This document shows, piece by piece, positions 33,120-43,559 of a stretch of 64,000 nucleotides of DNA. Below the pieces are notes generated by a model that saw only the letters and a program-made list of their open reading frames with translations, had not been told where the DNA came from and did not search any database. Origin of the DNA: Cryptomeria japonica (taxonomy: Eukaryota > Streptophyta > Pinopsida > Cupressales > Cupressaceae); assembly GCF_030272615.1 (NCBI RefSeq), contig NC_081414.1, positions 664,154,938-664,218,937 of the forward strand, given 5' to 3'. Numbering within the stretch: the first letter of the stretch is position 1; each line of letters opens with the position of its first letter. Made by a program: the position numbers and the translations under genes.

Positions 33120-35515
33120 CAACTTTTCAACCAATATTTTAGCAATAAGACATTGACCGAGCAATGCCAACTTTTTGTGCAATTGTTAAAGATGCAAAAG
33201 ATGAGACCTTTGCTAGCCAAATTGAAGATTCGTGTGAACAAGAAGACAAAGAAAATTTTGATTATTATCAAATATATTTTTAATGCTCTCAATTCTATTG
33301 GAAAGAATAGCAAGGAAATAGATAAGAGAGCTTCTCAGAGAGTAATTACAACTTCTTTCATAAGCCATGATTTGAGAAAGACTCACTTTATAAGACAAAC
33401 TTATGTTTATTTCAACATAAATCATAAAACTTTGGATAGAGAACTTGAAAGAAGAGAAAGACTCGATAATCCTCTTCAAAATGATAGATGGGATTTTGGT
33501 GGAAAGCTTCCATGTGTCGATAAGAAGATGACCAATAATGTAAAGAAATAAATTCAACAATTTTGTCACTCTAACTCCAGATTATCATCCAATGTAAAAG
33601 ATGTTTTTAAGTTAAGAATTGGCAATCGAGACTGCACACCACATCCTAAACATTTCTTGGAATCAAGCCAAACAATGTTGTTCAAAAAAAATTCTGAAAC
33701 ACATCCAACTTTGCAAATCGCACAAAGGGCTTTTGAATCTCTGAAGCCATTTTATCATGTACCTCTTAAGATTCATAATAATTCTTGTTGAAAATACCAT
33801 TTGGATTTTTAATTGTACCATGAACTATTATGCTATATTTGTTCTACTTTGCATACTAATGAAATTTTGTAAGAGTGTGGTGCAATGCAACTTTTGAAAT
33901 TATCGAGGGACTTGCTAGATCTATTTTTATGTGCTAGAGATGATGGCTAATTTTTCTATAAAAATGATTGTTTAAATGAGAAGTGCTCACAATGTGGTGG
34001 CTTGTCAAAGTTTGTTTTGTTTTTTCATGAGGGAAGTGAACATGAATTTGCCAAGAATATTGTTGAGAAAAATAGATATGAGATGGTCAAATATACTTTG
34101 AAGAGTGGAGGTGAAGGTTCTAGATGCGAGTTGGTCTCTAGAGAAGTCAGTGTTGCTTATTTTATTTCAAATTTTAAGGAAAATATTTTTTACAAGTATA
34201 CAAGGCATACCCATAGGTCTCAGTGGTTATATCAGTAATTTAGGATGTGTAAGAACTCTTTCCTAATTGGCACTATTATATTAGTGGTCAGTTTTGCAGA
34301 AAACTACACATTGCAATCACGAAATGAGGTACAAGCTCAGTATTACAATTGCATTAATTGCTATTTTTGTCCATGTAACATATAGGCATGCCCTTGATAG
34401 TAAAAAAGAGGTCATGAAGATAATCAAGGAGTGTCATTTTATATGAGTGATGATAGATCTCACTCCTTTGAGTATGTGCAATATTGTTTCAAGAATTTTT
34501 TTAAGTTCTTGTACAAAAAAGATATCGCAATAGACCGACATCTCATTTGGTCAGATAAATGCATGGGGCAATTCAATAATGTTCATATATTTTATTGGTT
34601 GATTAGAATGCATATAGAGAGAGAGGTGTACCTCATATTTGGAGTTTTTTTTAAGTTGGACATGGGAAAAGGGAGCATGATGGAGCTGGTGCATGTTTGA
34701 AGAGAGCTCTAGTTAAGGAGCAATTGAGGATTTTAGGTGCTAAATTTTGTGATGCGTGTTTTATTGTTGATTGATGTAGCTCAACAATGTCATGGGCAGG
34801 GACACTCGATTCAATTATGCACAAATTATTTTGGTTAGTTGAGGAGGGCACAGTAGGACATAGATTGGATTGTCAGAATATTTGGACATGAGAGTTGGTT
34901 TGTTTTTATCAAATTCGTATATAGTGTGATTAGGATCAATGCAATTCAAGTGAGTGGGTGGATACATGGGTTCCACAATATCTAACTCCTTTATCTCAAA
35001 CAATATTCATGCTAAATGATGACATAGAAAGTTCAATTGAGTACAACTCTCTTTCAAATCTTCTATAGCTAGAACATGTTTTTACAGTTGTTGCGGCACA
35101 AGGGAATGAAGAGAGATCAGCCTACTAGTTGGCAAGATGTGTACAGAGAAATCATAAGCTAACACAGTCGATGATAGATGATGATGGGTTCATATATCCT
35201 ACAAGTTCAATTGTTGTTTTAGGAACTTTGTTGTGAACATGTATGATTTGAAAGAATGGCATACCTGCATTTGAAGACTACGAGAAATACAAAACCATTC
35301 TCATCTATTCACACTTTTTTATAGAAATAAATGTTAAATTGTTGAAGCATCATGAAATACCAAAGACAAAATAACTATGGATAGTTAGTAGTGCTAATGA
35401 TGAAGCAATACTGGATACTCTTAAGCAAAGAGATGACCCTTTAGGCACACTTGACTAGCATATCTAGCTCATACCAATTGACTATAAGGAATGGAAGGTA
35501 TAACGCATTGTTAAT
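33120..35515 (+). pseudogene. Decayed DDE-transposase-like protein gene
   Basis: Joined fragments show, in order: FISHDLRKTHFIRQTYVYF and DRWDFGGKLPCVDKK (33350-33530), CLNEKCSQCGG (33974-34006), a VSFAENYTL...NEVQAQYYNC stretch (34291-34359), FYMSDDRSHSFEYVQYCFKNF (34435-34500), LIWSDKCMGQFNNVHIFYW (34536-34593), GHGKxxHDGAGACLKRALVKEQ (34661-34725), SSTMSWAGTLDSIMHKLFWL and SEWVDTWVPQYL. The pattern FAENY, then SDxxxxQFxN, then GHGKxxxDGxG recalls a family I associate with DDE-type transposase-like proteins found in diverse eukaryotes; the family name is not certain. The first acidic position reads Ser (VSFAENY). Many stops and frame changes are present. Confidence 0.5.
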
Positions 35516-35900
35516 ACTAACATCCCTATGGTTCATTAATTTTTTTGTTTATTAAACTTATTCTTCTCATGGCTTGAAAATGCAGGGATTATGAAAAATG
35601 ATGGGCACTTCATTAATCAATAGTGCACAGATTCAGTAATTTTGAACATGAAGCAATACTAGATACTCTTAAGCAAAGAGATGAACCTTCAGACACACTT
35701 GACTTGCATATCTAGCTCATACCTATTGAATGTAAGGAATGGAAGGTACAATGCATTATTAATAATAACATCCCTATGGTTCAATAGGTTCATTATGCTT
35801 AGGGTCATTAATTTTTTTGGTTAATAAACTTATTTTTCTAATGCCTTAGGAATGCAGGGATTACGAAAATGATGGACATGCACGATTAACCTACCAAATC
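35402..35900 (+). repeat. Tandem duplication of about 248-270 bp holding an exon-intron-exon piece
   Basis: GAAGCAATACTGGATACTC at 35402 recurs as GAAGCAATACTAGATACTC at 35650. In both copies a coding-like stretch (AILDTLKQRD, then KEW) ends at AAG|GTAYAA and resumes after TGCAG|GGATTA, about 90-110 bases later. This looks like a GT...AG intron at about 35498-35585 and 35746-35857. The second copy also has a 24-base insertion (near TTCATTATGCTTAGGG). Confidence 0.7.
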
Positions 35901-36422
35901 GAAGAAGTGAATTTGTTACAATGAATGCATCCAAAATTGGAGTTTATGTTACTTTCATTATTAATTTACTTTTACTCAGTATTATTTCTTTGATACTGAT
36001 ATTTTTTATAATATTGCAATGTAGATGTCTTTGAGAGTACCAGTGGTTGGAGCTATGCATTAGGGAGCATAGATATCAGAATCAAATCTATTAGTTGTGT
36101 ATCTAGGATTGCTTGATAACATTGATGTGGTTGGATTTATGATAGCATTGATATATTTGTACATGATGACATTGATGTAGTTGTATTGATGATATATGAT
36201 GTATTCGTACATGAGGAGATGGGTAACCATAAGGACATGAGTTGGTTTGTGCCTATTTAGAGGCCAAATTTTGTACATGTAAATTAAATTTTGTGATGAT
36301 TTTTTTTGTGAAATAGATGTATGATTATGCTTGTTCACGATGGTCACCTCTATGTGTAATGATGATTATGATAATGGTAGACATAATATAGCTATAATAG
36401 ATAATATATACATGTTAGACTA
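35901..36422 (+). other. 3' end of the gene remnant and unassigned flank
   Basis: The frame opened after the second intron-like segment runs on to about 35940. A further GT...AG-like interval may end at 36026 (ATTGCAATGTAG). Beyond 36060 there are only TGATGACATTGATG-type low-complexity repeats. Confidence 0.35.
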
Positions 36423-36530
36423 CAAACTTGCCTAATCAGTCATGCTAACACCGACAATTCACACCCATGATGAACAAAATGAGAATTAGGCTCCATTGTA
36501 ACTTTTTGTTGAGACTTTGATGATTTTTAC
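36423..36530 (+). repeat. Fragment of the ~350-bp tandem repeat (left piece)
   Basis: AACTTGCCTAATCAGTCATG, followed by an ACACCGACAATTCACACCCA-type phrase, AATGAGAATTAGGCTC and TTTGATGATTTTTAC, matches the end of the units at 51614-52281 and 59559-60225. It stops exactly at the LTR of element C. Confidence 0.85.
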
Positions 36531-37790
36531 TATTGGCATTATTGGATGAATTGATTATGTTTTAAATTGATTTTTTGTCATTGATGTCAACACTGGTTGT
36601 TATGGTTGGTTACTAGTAGACAGGTTTTGGTTATCAGTAGAAGAGCTAGTGTTACCGGTAGAAGAGACTATAGAATATGTTTGGTTATATGTGGTACGTG
36701 CTTCTAGAGCATGTTTTGGTCAATTGATACTGACTTGGTAATTGGATACTATCATACATTCTGGTAAACCCTTATCGGCATTGGTTTAAGGCTTTATCGG
36801 TAGAGCTCTCATTGAGGAATCTTGACAGGATGCATAATTTGTGTTGGTGCAACTTCTAGATGGATTTTAGGATGCTGAAGATGTTCTTTGATTGTGGCTC
36901 AACTGCTTAAAGACATTGATTTGGCGTGGTGGACCCAGAATAGGTCTAGTACCTATCTAGGTTATGGATCGATATCATGATAATGTGTACTCTACATGTT
37001 ATCGGGATGTTTCGAGATAATTTATGGATTTATTATTGTTGTTTTGGTCTTAAGCCAACATGGCATATCATTGTAATATGGATTTATGTAATGGTCTTAT
37101 TGTAATATTTTTTCAAGTGCCCGACCTAATTGGTTTGGGCCTTAGGGTTTGTATAAAATGATGAAATATCTCATTGTAGATCATGGCATATGTGGAATGC
37201 AAATGGAATAAGTGTTTGTGGTCTTGGAATGCAATATCATATGTGAAGGATATTTGGTCGATCATAGGTGATAAAATTGGGATTAAGTAAGAGGTCAAAG
37301 GCCTCCGATATTGAGCTTAACCAGGGCTGTAATTAGGCATGGTAGATTCTATCTCTGGCAGTTCACTCCATTGTATTGTTGTCCATTTATCTTGAGATGG
37401 TTGGAGCCTCTCTGTAGTCAGTGAGACTCTTTTGTAATGAGAAGTACGCTCTAGGTAGTGTGTCTTCCTGCATGTGCAGGCCCCTCATTGTATCACATAC
37501 TTTCTGCAAAAGTATCATCTGATTGTGGGTAGGCTTCCCACTGTGGTTTTTCCCTTTCCAGTTTTCCCACGTACAAATCATGGTGTTATGTGGTATGGTT
37601 ATTTTTCATTGATTATCTATTTAATTGTTAATTTGTGTTGTTTATCGGTATCTATTCCTACCGGCATCTGTATGTGTTTTACCGGTACTTGATATGTTTA
37701 AAATTTATTGAGTGGATTAAAAGTTATAATATGTTAACAACTAATTCACCCCCCCCCCCACCTCTTAGTTGTTCACCGATTATCCTAACA
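36531..37790 (+). repeat. 5' LTR of copia element C
   Basis: It starts TATTGGCATTATTGG (the right LTR has TGTTGGCATTATTGG) and ends TATCCTAACA. A TATA-like GTATAAAATG lies at 37151-37160. CCCACTGTGGTTTTTCCC is at about 37538-37555 and a C-run GATTCACC-like tract at about 37744-37759. Confidence 0.93.
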
Positions 37791-38658
37791 ATTGGTATCA
37801 AATATTTGGTCCTCTTTTGCAGAAGCTTAACCACTTGAGGTAGATCCTATGGCAGCCAATACTTCTAATCCACTAGCAACTATTTTCAAAAAAGAAATCC
37901 CTAAGCTTGATGGAACAAATTATGGGATATGGAAAATTAGAATAGAGACTCATCTTAGATGTCTTGGCAAGGATATTTGGGAAATCACTGAGAAAGGATA
38001 TACACCTTATGATCCGGCATCTGGCAATCCTGCTCCTGCAGACTTGGATAAGAATATTGAGAATGATTGCAGAGCTAGAGAAAACCTCTTGTGTGCACTT
38101 ACTAATCAACGGATCATGGGATTAACTGATAAATCATCAGCTAAGGTTATGTGGGATAAATTGCAAACTCTGGATGAAGGTGATCCTACTGTCAAAATTG
38201 CTAAACTTGATGGTTATGGTATCCTAACAATTGGTATCAAATATTTGGTCCTCTTTTGCAGAAGCTTAACCACTTGAGGTAGATCCTATGGCAGCCAACA
38301 CTTCTAATCCACTAGCAACTATTTTCAAAAAAGAAATCCCTAAGCTTGATGGAACAAATTATGGGATATGGAAAATTAGAATGGAGACTCATCTTAGATG
38401 TCTTGGCAAGGATATTTGGGAAATCACTGAGAAAGGATATACACCTTATGATCCGGCATCTGGCAATCCTGCTCCTGCAGACTTGGATAAGAATATTGAG
38501 AATGATTGCAGAGCTAGAGAAAACCTCTTGTGTGCACTTACTAATCAACGGATCATGGGATTAACTGATAAATCATCAGCTAAGGTTATGTGGGATAAAT
38601 TGCAAACTCTGGATGAAGGTGATCCTACTGTCAAAATTGCTAAACTTGATGGTTACCG
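37781..38658 (+). repeat. 439-bp tandem duplication covering LTR end, PBS and gag start of element C
   Basis: Copy 1 begins at 37781 and copy 2 at 38220, offset 439 bases. Each runs from the last ten LTR bases through PBS and the first ~120 gag codons to AAACTTGATGGTTA. I see only two differences: AATACT/AACACT near the start and AATAGAG/AATGGAG (Ile versus Met). The upstream copy makes a 142-codon truncated gag frame (37849-38277) that reads into LTR sequence and stops. The near identity implies a duplication much younger than the element, or an assembly artefact. Confidence 0.93.
37793..37804 (+). promoter_or_regulatory. Primer-binding site of element C (degenerate), first copy
   Basis: TGGTATCAAATA two bases after the LTR; the first eight bases match the initiator Met tRNA complement. 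The second copy is at 38232-38243. Confidence 0.75.
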
Positions 38659-39259
38659 AGTAAGATATGAAAACTTGAAAATGAAAGATAATGAAAGAAC
38701 TGTTGTGTTTATGGAAAGAGTAAATGAGATTGTTCTGGGAATTCAATGTTGTGGAGGATTTCTAAGTGAAGATAAAATAGTTTCCAAATTATTGAGAGCC
38801 CTTCCACCAGCTTACAAGATGAAGGTAATTGTAATTAATGAGTTGAGAACAATGACTAACTCTTCAATTGACAAAGACATTCTGATTGGGAAATTATCTG
38901 CTTTTGAGCTTGAAGAATTTGGATCTTTTGGAGTTGTAAAGTCTGAACCTACTTTTCATGCGTTGTCATCATCATCTATTGGAAAAATTGATTGGAATTT
39001 TTTATATGCAAAAGAATTGGAAGACATGAAGAAAGAAGATGAAGAATTTGAGCGACTTGAAGCCTTATTTGCTAGAAGAGTACCTAAAGGTCTGACAGGA
39101 AGTAAGTATGAAGGAAAAATACCTTTTAAATGTTTATCATGTAATAAGATTGGTCATTTTACATCTATATGTTCTAAAAGGAATGCAAGGTTTGAGGAAA
39201 GAGTTAAGAAATCATTTAAGCCTAACCAGAACAAATATAGATTCAAGAAAAGTAAATAA
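38288..39259 (+). CDS. Gag of copia element C, open for 323 codons
   Basis: Gag packages element RNA. MAANTSNPLATIFKKEIPKL opens the frame. FDGTNYxxWKxRMETHL-type copia gag sequence follows (GTNYGIWKIRMETHLRCLGK), then VMWDKLQTLDEGD, LKMKDNERTVVFMERVNEIV, LLRALPPAYKMKV, an acidic FELEEFGSFGV region and a CCHC zinc knuckle CLSCNKIGHFTSIC at about 39130-39171. The C-terminus is basic (FEERVKKSFKPNQNKYRFKKSK). It ends at two adjacent stops (TAA TGA, 39257-39262). The downstream protease is in the same frame, so these stops probably interrupt a once continuous polyprotein. This is the longest clean gag in the window, but element C as a whole is dead. Confidence 0.88.
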   Translation: MAANTSNPLATIFKKEIPKLDGTNYGIWKIRMETHLRCLGKDIWEITEKGYTPYDPASGNPAPADLDKNIENDCRARENLLCALTNQRIMGLTDKSSAKVMWDKLQTLDEGDPTVKIAKLDGYRVRYENLKMKDNERTVVFMERVNEIVLGIQCCGGFLSEDKIVSKLLRALPPAYKMKVIVINELRTMTNSSIDKDILIGKLSAFELEEFGSFGVVKSEPTFHALSSSSIGKIDWNFLYAKELEDMKKEDEEFERLEALFARRVPKGLTGSKYEGKIPFKCLSCNKIGHFTSICSKRNARFEERVKKSFKPNQNKYRFKKSK

Positions 39260-39262
39260 TGA

Positions 39263-40905
39263 TACATAGGGGATGAGGAAGGAGTAACTAATGACTCTAG
39301 AGATGAACCGATAGAAGACTCTCCTAGTGGATCCGACAATGGAAAGGAATGGGTGTTCTATGATTTAAAGGAAGATGAATCAAAACTGGCTATCAAAAAT
39401 GAAGAAAAGGCCTTGGCAGCAAAAGTTGAAGATAGGGATGAATGGGTAATCAATAGTGGATGCTCACATCATATGACTGGAGATAAAGAGAAATTTATGT
39501 CCTTGCAAGAATACAATGGCAGTCAAGTCAAATTTGGAGATGACAAAGCATTTATGATTAGAGGTAGAGGTATTATTTTTGTGGATGGTAAGCATAATAC
39601 TAATAATGTCTATTATGTAGAAGATTTAAAGAATAATATTTTGAGTGTTGGTCAATTGGTAGACAAGGGTTTCCAACTTCAGTTTAAAGATAGAAATTGC
39701 AAAATCATTAAAAAGGTTGGTTTGGAGATTGCAACCGGTATTCAGAATGGAGGTAATATCTTTCACCTAAACACAAGTAATAAGACTTGTTTGATTGCTC
39801 ATATTGATGAGAGTTGGTTATGGAATAAGAGGTTGTGTCATGTTAATTTTGATTGTATTGTTAAGATCAATTCAACTAAGGTAGTTAGAGATATACCTAG
39901 GATTATGAAGCCTCATAATCCGATATGTAATGAATGTCAATTGGGAAAGAAAGTTAGAAATTATTTTAAGAGACTAAATGATAAATCTAATGTACTTGAT
40001 TTGATTCACACTGAATTATGTGGTCCAGCAAGGACTAGAAGCTTTCAAGGTGATAGGTATTTCATGTTGATTATTGATGACTATTCTAGGATGATGTGGG
40101 TGACTTTTCTAAGGGAGAAGTCTGAAGCTTTTGAAAAATTCAAGATCTTTAGAGAAAAGGTTGAAACTGAAACTAGATTGAAAATCAAATGTCTAAGATC
40201 AGATCATGGCGGTGAGTTCACTTCTCATGAATTTAACAGTTATTGTGAAACAAATGGAATTAGGAGACAAATATCTGCACCTCAGACTCCTCAACAGAAT
40301 GGAGTAGTGGAAAGAAAGAACATAACCATTTTGGATGCAACAAGATCTATGATGATGGAAGCCAAATTGCCTCATATCTACTGGAGAGAAGCAGTGAGTA
40401 CAACAGTCTACACACTCAACAAAGTTCACATCAAAGGTGAAACCAGTAAGACCCCTTATGAATTATGGTTTGGATATACACCCACTATTAAATATTTCAA
40501 AATTTTTGGAAGTAAATGCTATATCAAAAGAGATGATTCAATTGGAAAGTTTGATCCTAGATGTGATGAAGGGATATTTCTTGGTTATTCAATTTAAAGA
40601 AAAGCATATAGATGTTATAAAAAATGATTGTAGAAAATTATGGAAAATGATAATGTGAAAGTGGATGAACAGTACAGAAATCATTTGATATCAAATGATA
40701 GGGAACTGACAGTGGAAATGATAATAACTGAACTGACAATGCCTCAACCAGTATAGGAAATTGAGATAGTTACACCGGCACAATCAAAAAATTAAACTAT
40801 GACTGATGATCAGAGTAGTGAACCTAAAGTTAAGAATACACCAAGGTATGTAAGATTAAATTTTTCTGAAGATCAAATTATTGGAGATAGGAACAAGGGA
40901 GTTAT
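39263..40905 (+). pseudogene. Protease and integrase of copia element C (split from RT by element B)
   Basis: Same frame as gag; open from 39353 to 40597 (414 codons). The protease motif reads INSGCSHHMTGD where active enzymes have DSG, an Asp-to-Asn change. SVGQLVDKGF keeps the Gln codon (39653-39655) that is TAG in elements A, B and D. The pre-integrase zinc region shows H-x-H and CNECQLGKK. The integrase core shows HTELCGP (Glu where Asp is usual), DDYSRMMWVTFL, RSDHGGEFTS and APQTPQQNGVVERKN. A TAA at 40595-40597 and further stops follow. The linker reaches EDQIIGDRNKGVMT at the insertion point of B. Two catalytic acids are altered, so protease and integrase are probably both inactive. 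Confidence 0.9.
40901..40905. other. Left target-site duplication of element B (GTTAT)
   Basis: GTTAT at 40901-40905 pairs with ATTAT at 48655-48659 (four of five identical; the difference is one transition). Removing B and one copy restores a continuous reading frame in element C. Confidence 0.75.
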
Positions 40906-42449
40906 GACAATATAGCATTATAACAGACAATGAAAGATTGTTGGCATTTCATAAGGATATTGAGAAGGTTGTTGATGATTATGGATATAACTGATTAAGG
41001 ATGTTTTCTGTCTTGATATTATTATTTTGTCATTGATGTCAAGAAATTGATTTTCTAATTCAGTATGATGTTTCCATATCTTGAGAAGTATGATGTGAAG
41101 AATATAAGGGTGTCGATAAAAGACACAGGAAAGAATATGATGAATAAGGGGATGAATAAGGTATTCAATGGGAAACTATTACCGAGTCAGACAATGATGA
41201 GATCATGATGTTTTAGATTGTTTTAACATCATACATATGTCATAAATTTTAAAGGTTAATACTATACTATGTTATCAAGCAAAGAACCTACTCAGTAAAC
41301 CCTAAGGAACCTAGTCAGTAAACCCTAAGGTTATTGCTATCGGTTAATAAAGGCAGAATGTCTATCGAGTGAAGTTTTGTATTTACCGAGTTGTTACCGA
41401 GTTGTAACTGAGCTATAACAGAATGCATTAAATGTTTGCATGCATTATTTAATGAAGGAAGCTAATGAGCTAGAACTGATTGAATGATTGGTATGTCGTT
41501 AATATAGTTTGTTAATGAATCTAAGGCAATAGAAAGTCAGCATGAAGATCTACAGTGCAGATTGAACCGCAATACCCTGGCACAAGTTCCACGACTAATA
41601 TGCAAGTTCCAAGGCGGGGTAAAACATTTTCAGATCAAAAGATGCATTGAACCTGGACAAGATTGAAGATCTGATGGCTACGATTGACCATGGGAAATGT
41701 GGTCGAGGAGATTAAGTGGTTACCTAATTGTTTATAAATAGGAAACTGTTGATAAACAAATCTATGTGAGCAAGTGTATGCATAGGGATGCTACATAGTG
41801 ATTACTGAGCATAGAAGCTTGAAGACCTATTTGAATAACAAAGTATAGGAGCCTAGCAGATAGACAAGATTAGTTCTATGTCTAGATTGTATTGAACAAA
41901 TAAGAATCTGCTTTAGCATTTTAGATGTGAAGTTTGCAGATAGATTTTATTACTATTATTTTGTGAAGTAGCAGAAAATCTCCTAACCGAGTGGACTTAA
42001 TAGTCTTATTTGTAAAACCCTCTAGCAAGGTGACATTCTAATTGAGTGTTTGAAATCCTTTAACAAGGTCACTTCTAACAAGGTGAAGATCCTAATAGAT
42101 CTGAGGGAAATCCCTTAACCGGGTCACATCTAGCAATGTGTTTGTAATCTTTAATAGGATTTGCTTTTAACCAAGCATACTCTAGAAGAGTATATTTCTT
42201 AGTGGGTCTAAAATCCCACAGTGGTTTTTCCCTATTTGGGTTTCCACATTAAATCTAGTGTTATGAGGTTTATGATGTTTATATGCTTTTGAGTTTGCAT
42301 GCTTAACAGTTTTGGATATATTACTGAAATATATGTTACCGAGGTTGAATTTGATGTTTTTATGGAAGATTAAGTTTGTATGATTCACCCCCCCCCTCTT
42401 ATCTTGTTGGCTATTGGATCTGTACTTATATTAAGTATCAGAACTATCA
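40906..42449 (+). repeat. 5' LTR of copia element B
   Basis: Starts GACAATATAGC (truncated) and ends AACTATCA. The TATA box TTTATAAATAG is at 41731-41741. Several repeats of the form AAATCCYTTAACMRGGTSAC lie at about 41986-42130. A C-rich tract is at about 42386-42398. Confidence 0.94.
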
Positions 42450-42451
42450 AT

Positions 42452-42463
42452 TGGTATCAGAGC
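42452..42463 (+). promoter_or_regulatory. Primer-binding site of element B
   Basis: TGGTATCAGAGC, exact match to the initiator Met tRNA complement, two bases after the LTR. Confidence 0.96.
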
Positions 42464-42512
42464 TCTAGACTCCAGAAGGAAGTTTAAAGGCACTTGAGTT
42501 AAAGATCCAAAG

Positions 42513-43559
42513 ATGTATAAGAGGGATGCACCAAAGCTAAACAAGTCAAGTTTCTCTACATGGCAAAAAAGGATGAAGCTACATCTATCAGGAGTTGGAG
42601 AATATTTTGTATACTATCTGGAGAATGATTTTGTTACACCAAGCACCTATCCATTGACTATGGAAGAAATAAAGGCAAAGCAAGAAAATATTCAAGCAAT
42701 GATTGAAATAACATATGCATTGACCGATTCAGATTTTAATGACCTAGAAGGCTACAATGATGCAAAGGCAATGTGGGATAAGCTCATATCAGTATATGGA
42801 GGAGATGAACATGTTCAAAGAGTAAAAGTATATAGTCTAAGAGGACAAATTGAATCTATGAGGATGAATGAAGGTGAGAACATAACTCAGTACAGTACAA
42901 GACTAAAGGAGATTGTCAATCAAATTAAAGGAGAAGGTGGAACTATTGAAGAAAAGGATATAACAAGTAAGTTGTTAAGAACCCTTCTACCAGCTTATGC
43001 AATCTGAGTCTCTGTAATCAATGAATTGAGGTCTGTACCTAATATGCCAAGTTCTTTAGATGCTACTATTGGTAAGCTACATGCATTTGAGTTAAGTAAC
43101 TTTGATAATAGTGGGTCTTCGGTAAATAAAGTTGAATCTGCATTTAGTTCTTTTCATCTTGATGAATCTAATGATTTCAATGAAAGAAAGTATAGGTACT
43201 CTGAAGGAGATCACAGTGGAGCAAGTGAAATATTTCGTAAGAACATGGAGGCAATACACAAACTGTATGAGGAAATCAGAAAGCGAGAAGAGTTTGAAGC
43301 ATTATTAGCCAAAAGGTTACCGAGATGCAAAGGTAAGTATAAAGGAAAGCTACCTTTGAAATGTTTCAATTGTGATAAGATAGGACATATGGCTTCTAGC
43401 TGTCCTAACAAAGATTTTACTAAAAAGAGAGATTACCGAGATGACAAATAGAAAGATAATCACTACAAAGGACACCAAGACTTCAGAAGAAGAGATAGAA
43501 AGACATGTTTAATAGCTGATGAGGAATCCAATGATGATAAATCACATGAGACTGATACA
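42513..43559 (+). pseudogene. Gag of copia element B, broken
   Basis: MYKRDAPKLNKSSFSTWQKR opens the frame (Gag start 50 bases after the PBS). MKLHLSGVGEYFVYYLENDF, YNDAKAMWDKLISVYGGDE, MRMNEGENITQYSTRLKEI and KLLRTLLPAYAI follow. A CGA-to-TGA stop lies at 43005-43007. The frame reopens with RSVPNMPSSLDATIGKLHAF, and a CCHC zinc knuckle CFNCDKIGHMASSC lies at about 43362-43403. A TAG stop lies at 43449-43451. Element A has Trp-to-stop at the FSTW position where B still has TGG. Acidic C-terminal sequence runs in frame into protease. Confidence 0.92.

Noticed and set aside
37849-38277. A separate 142-residue gene with a gag-like N-terminus
   Set aside because: It is the first copy of the 439-bp duplication in element C and ends by reading into LTR and PBS sequence.
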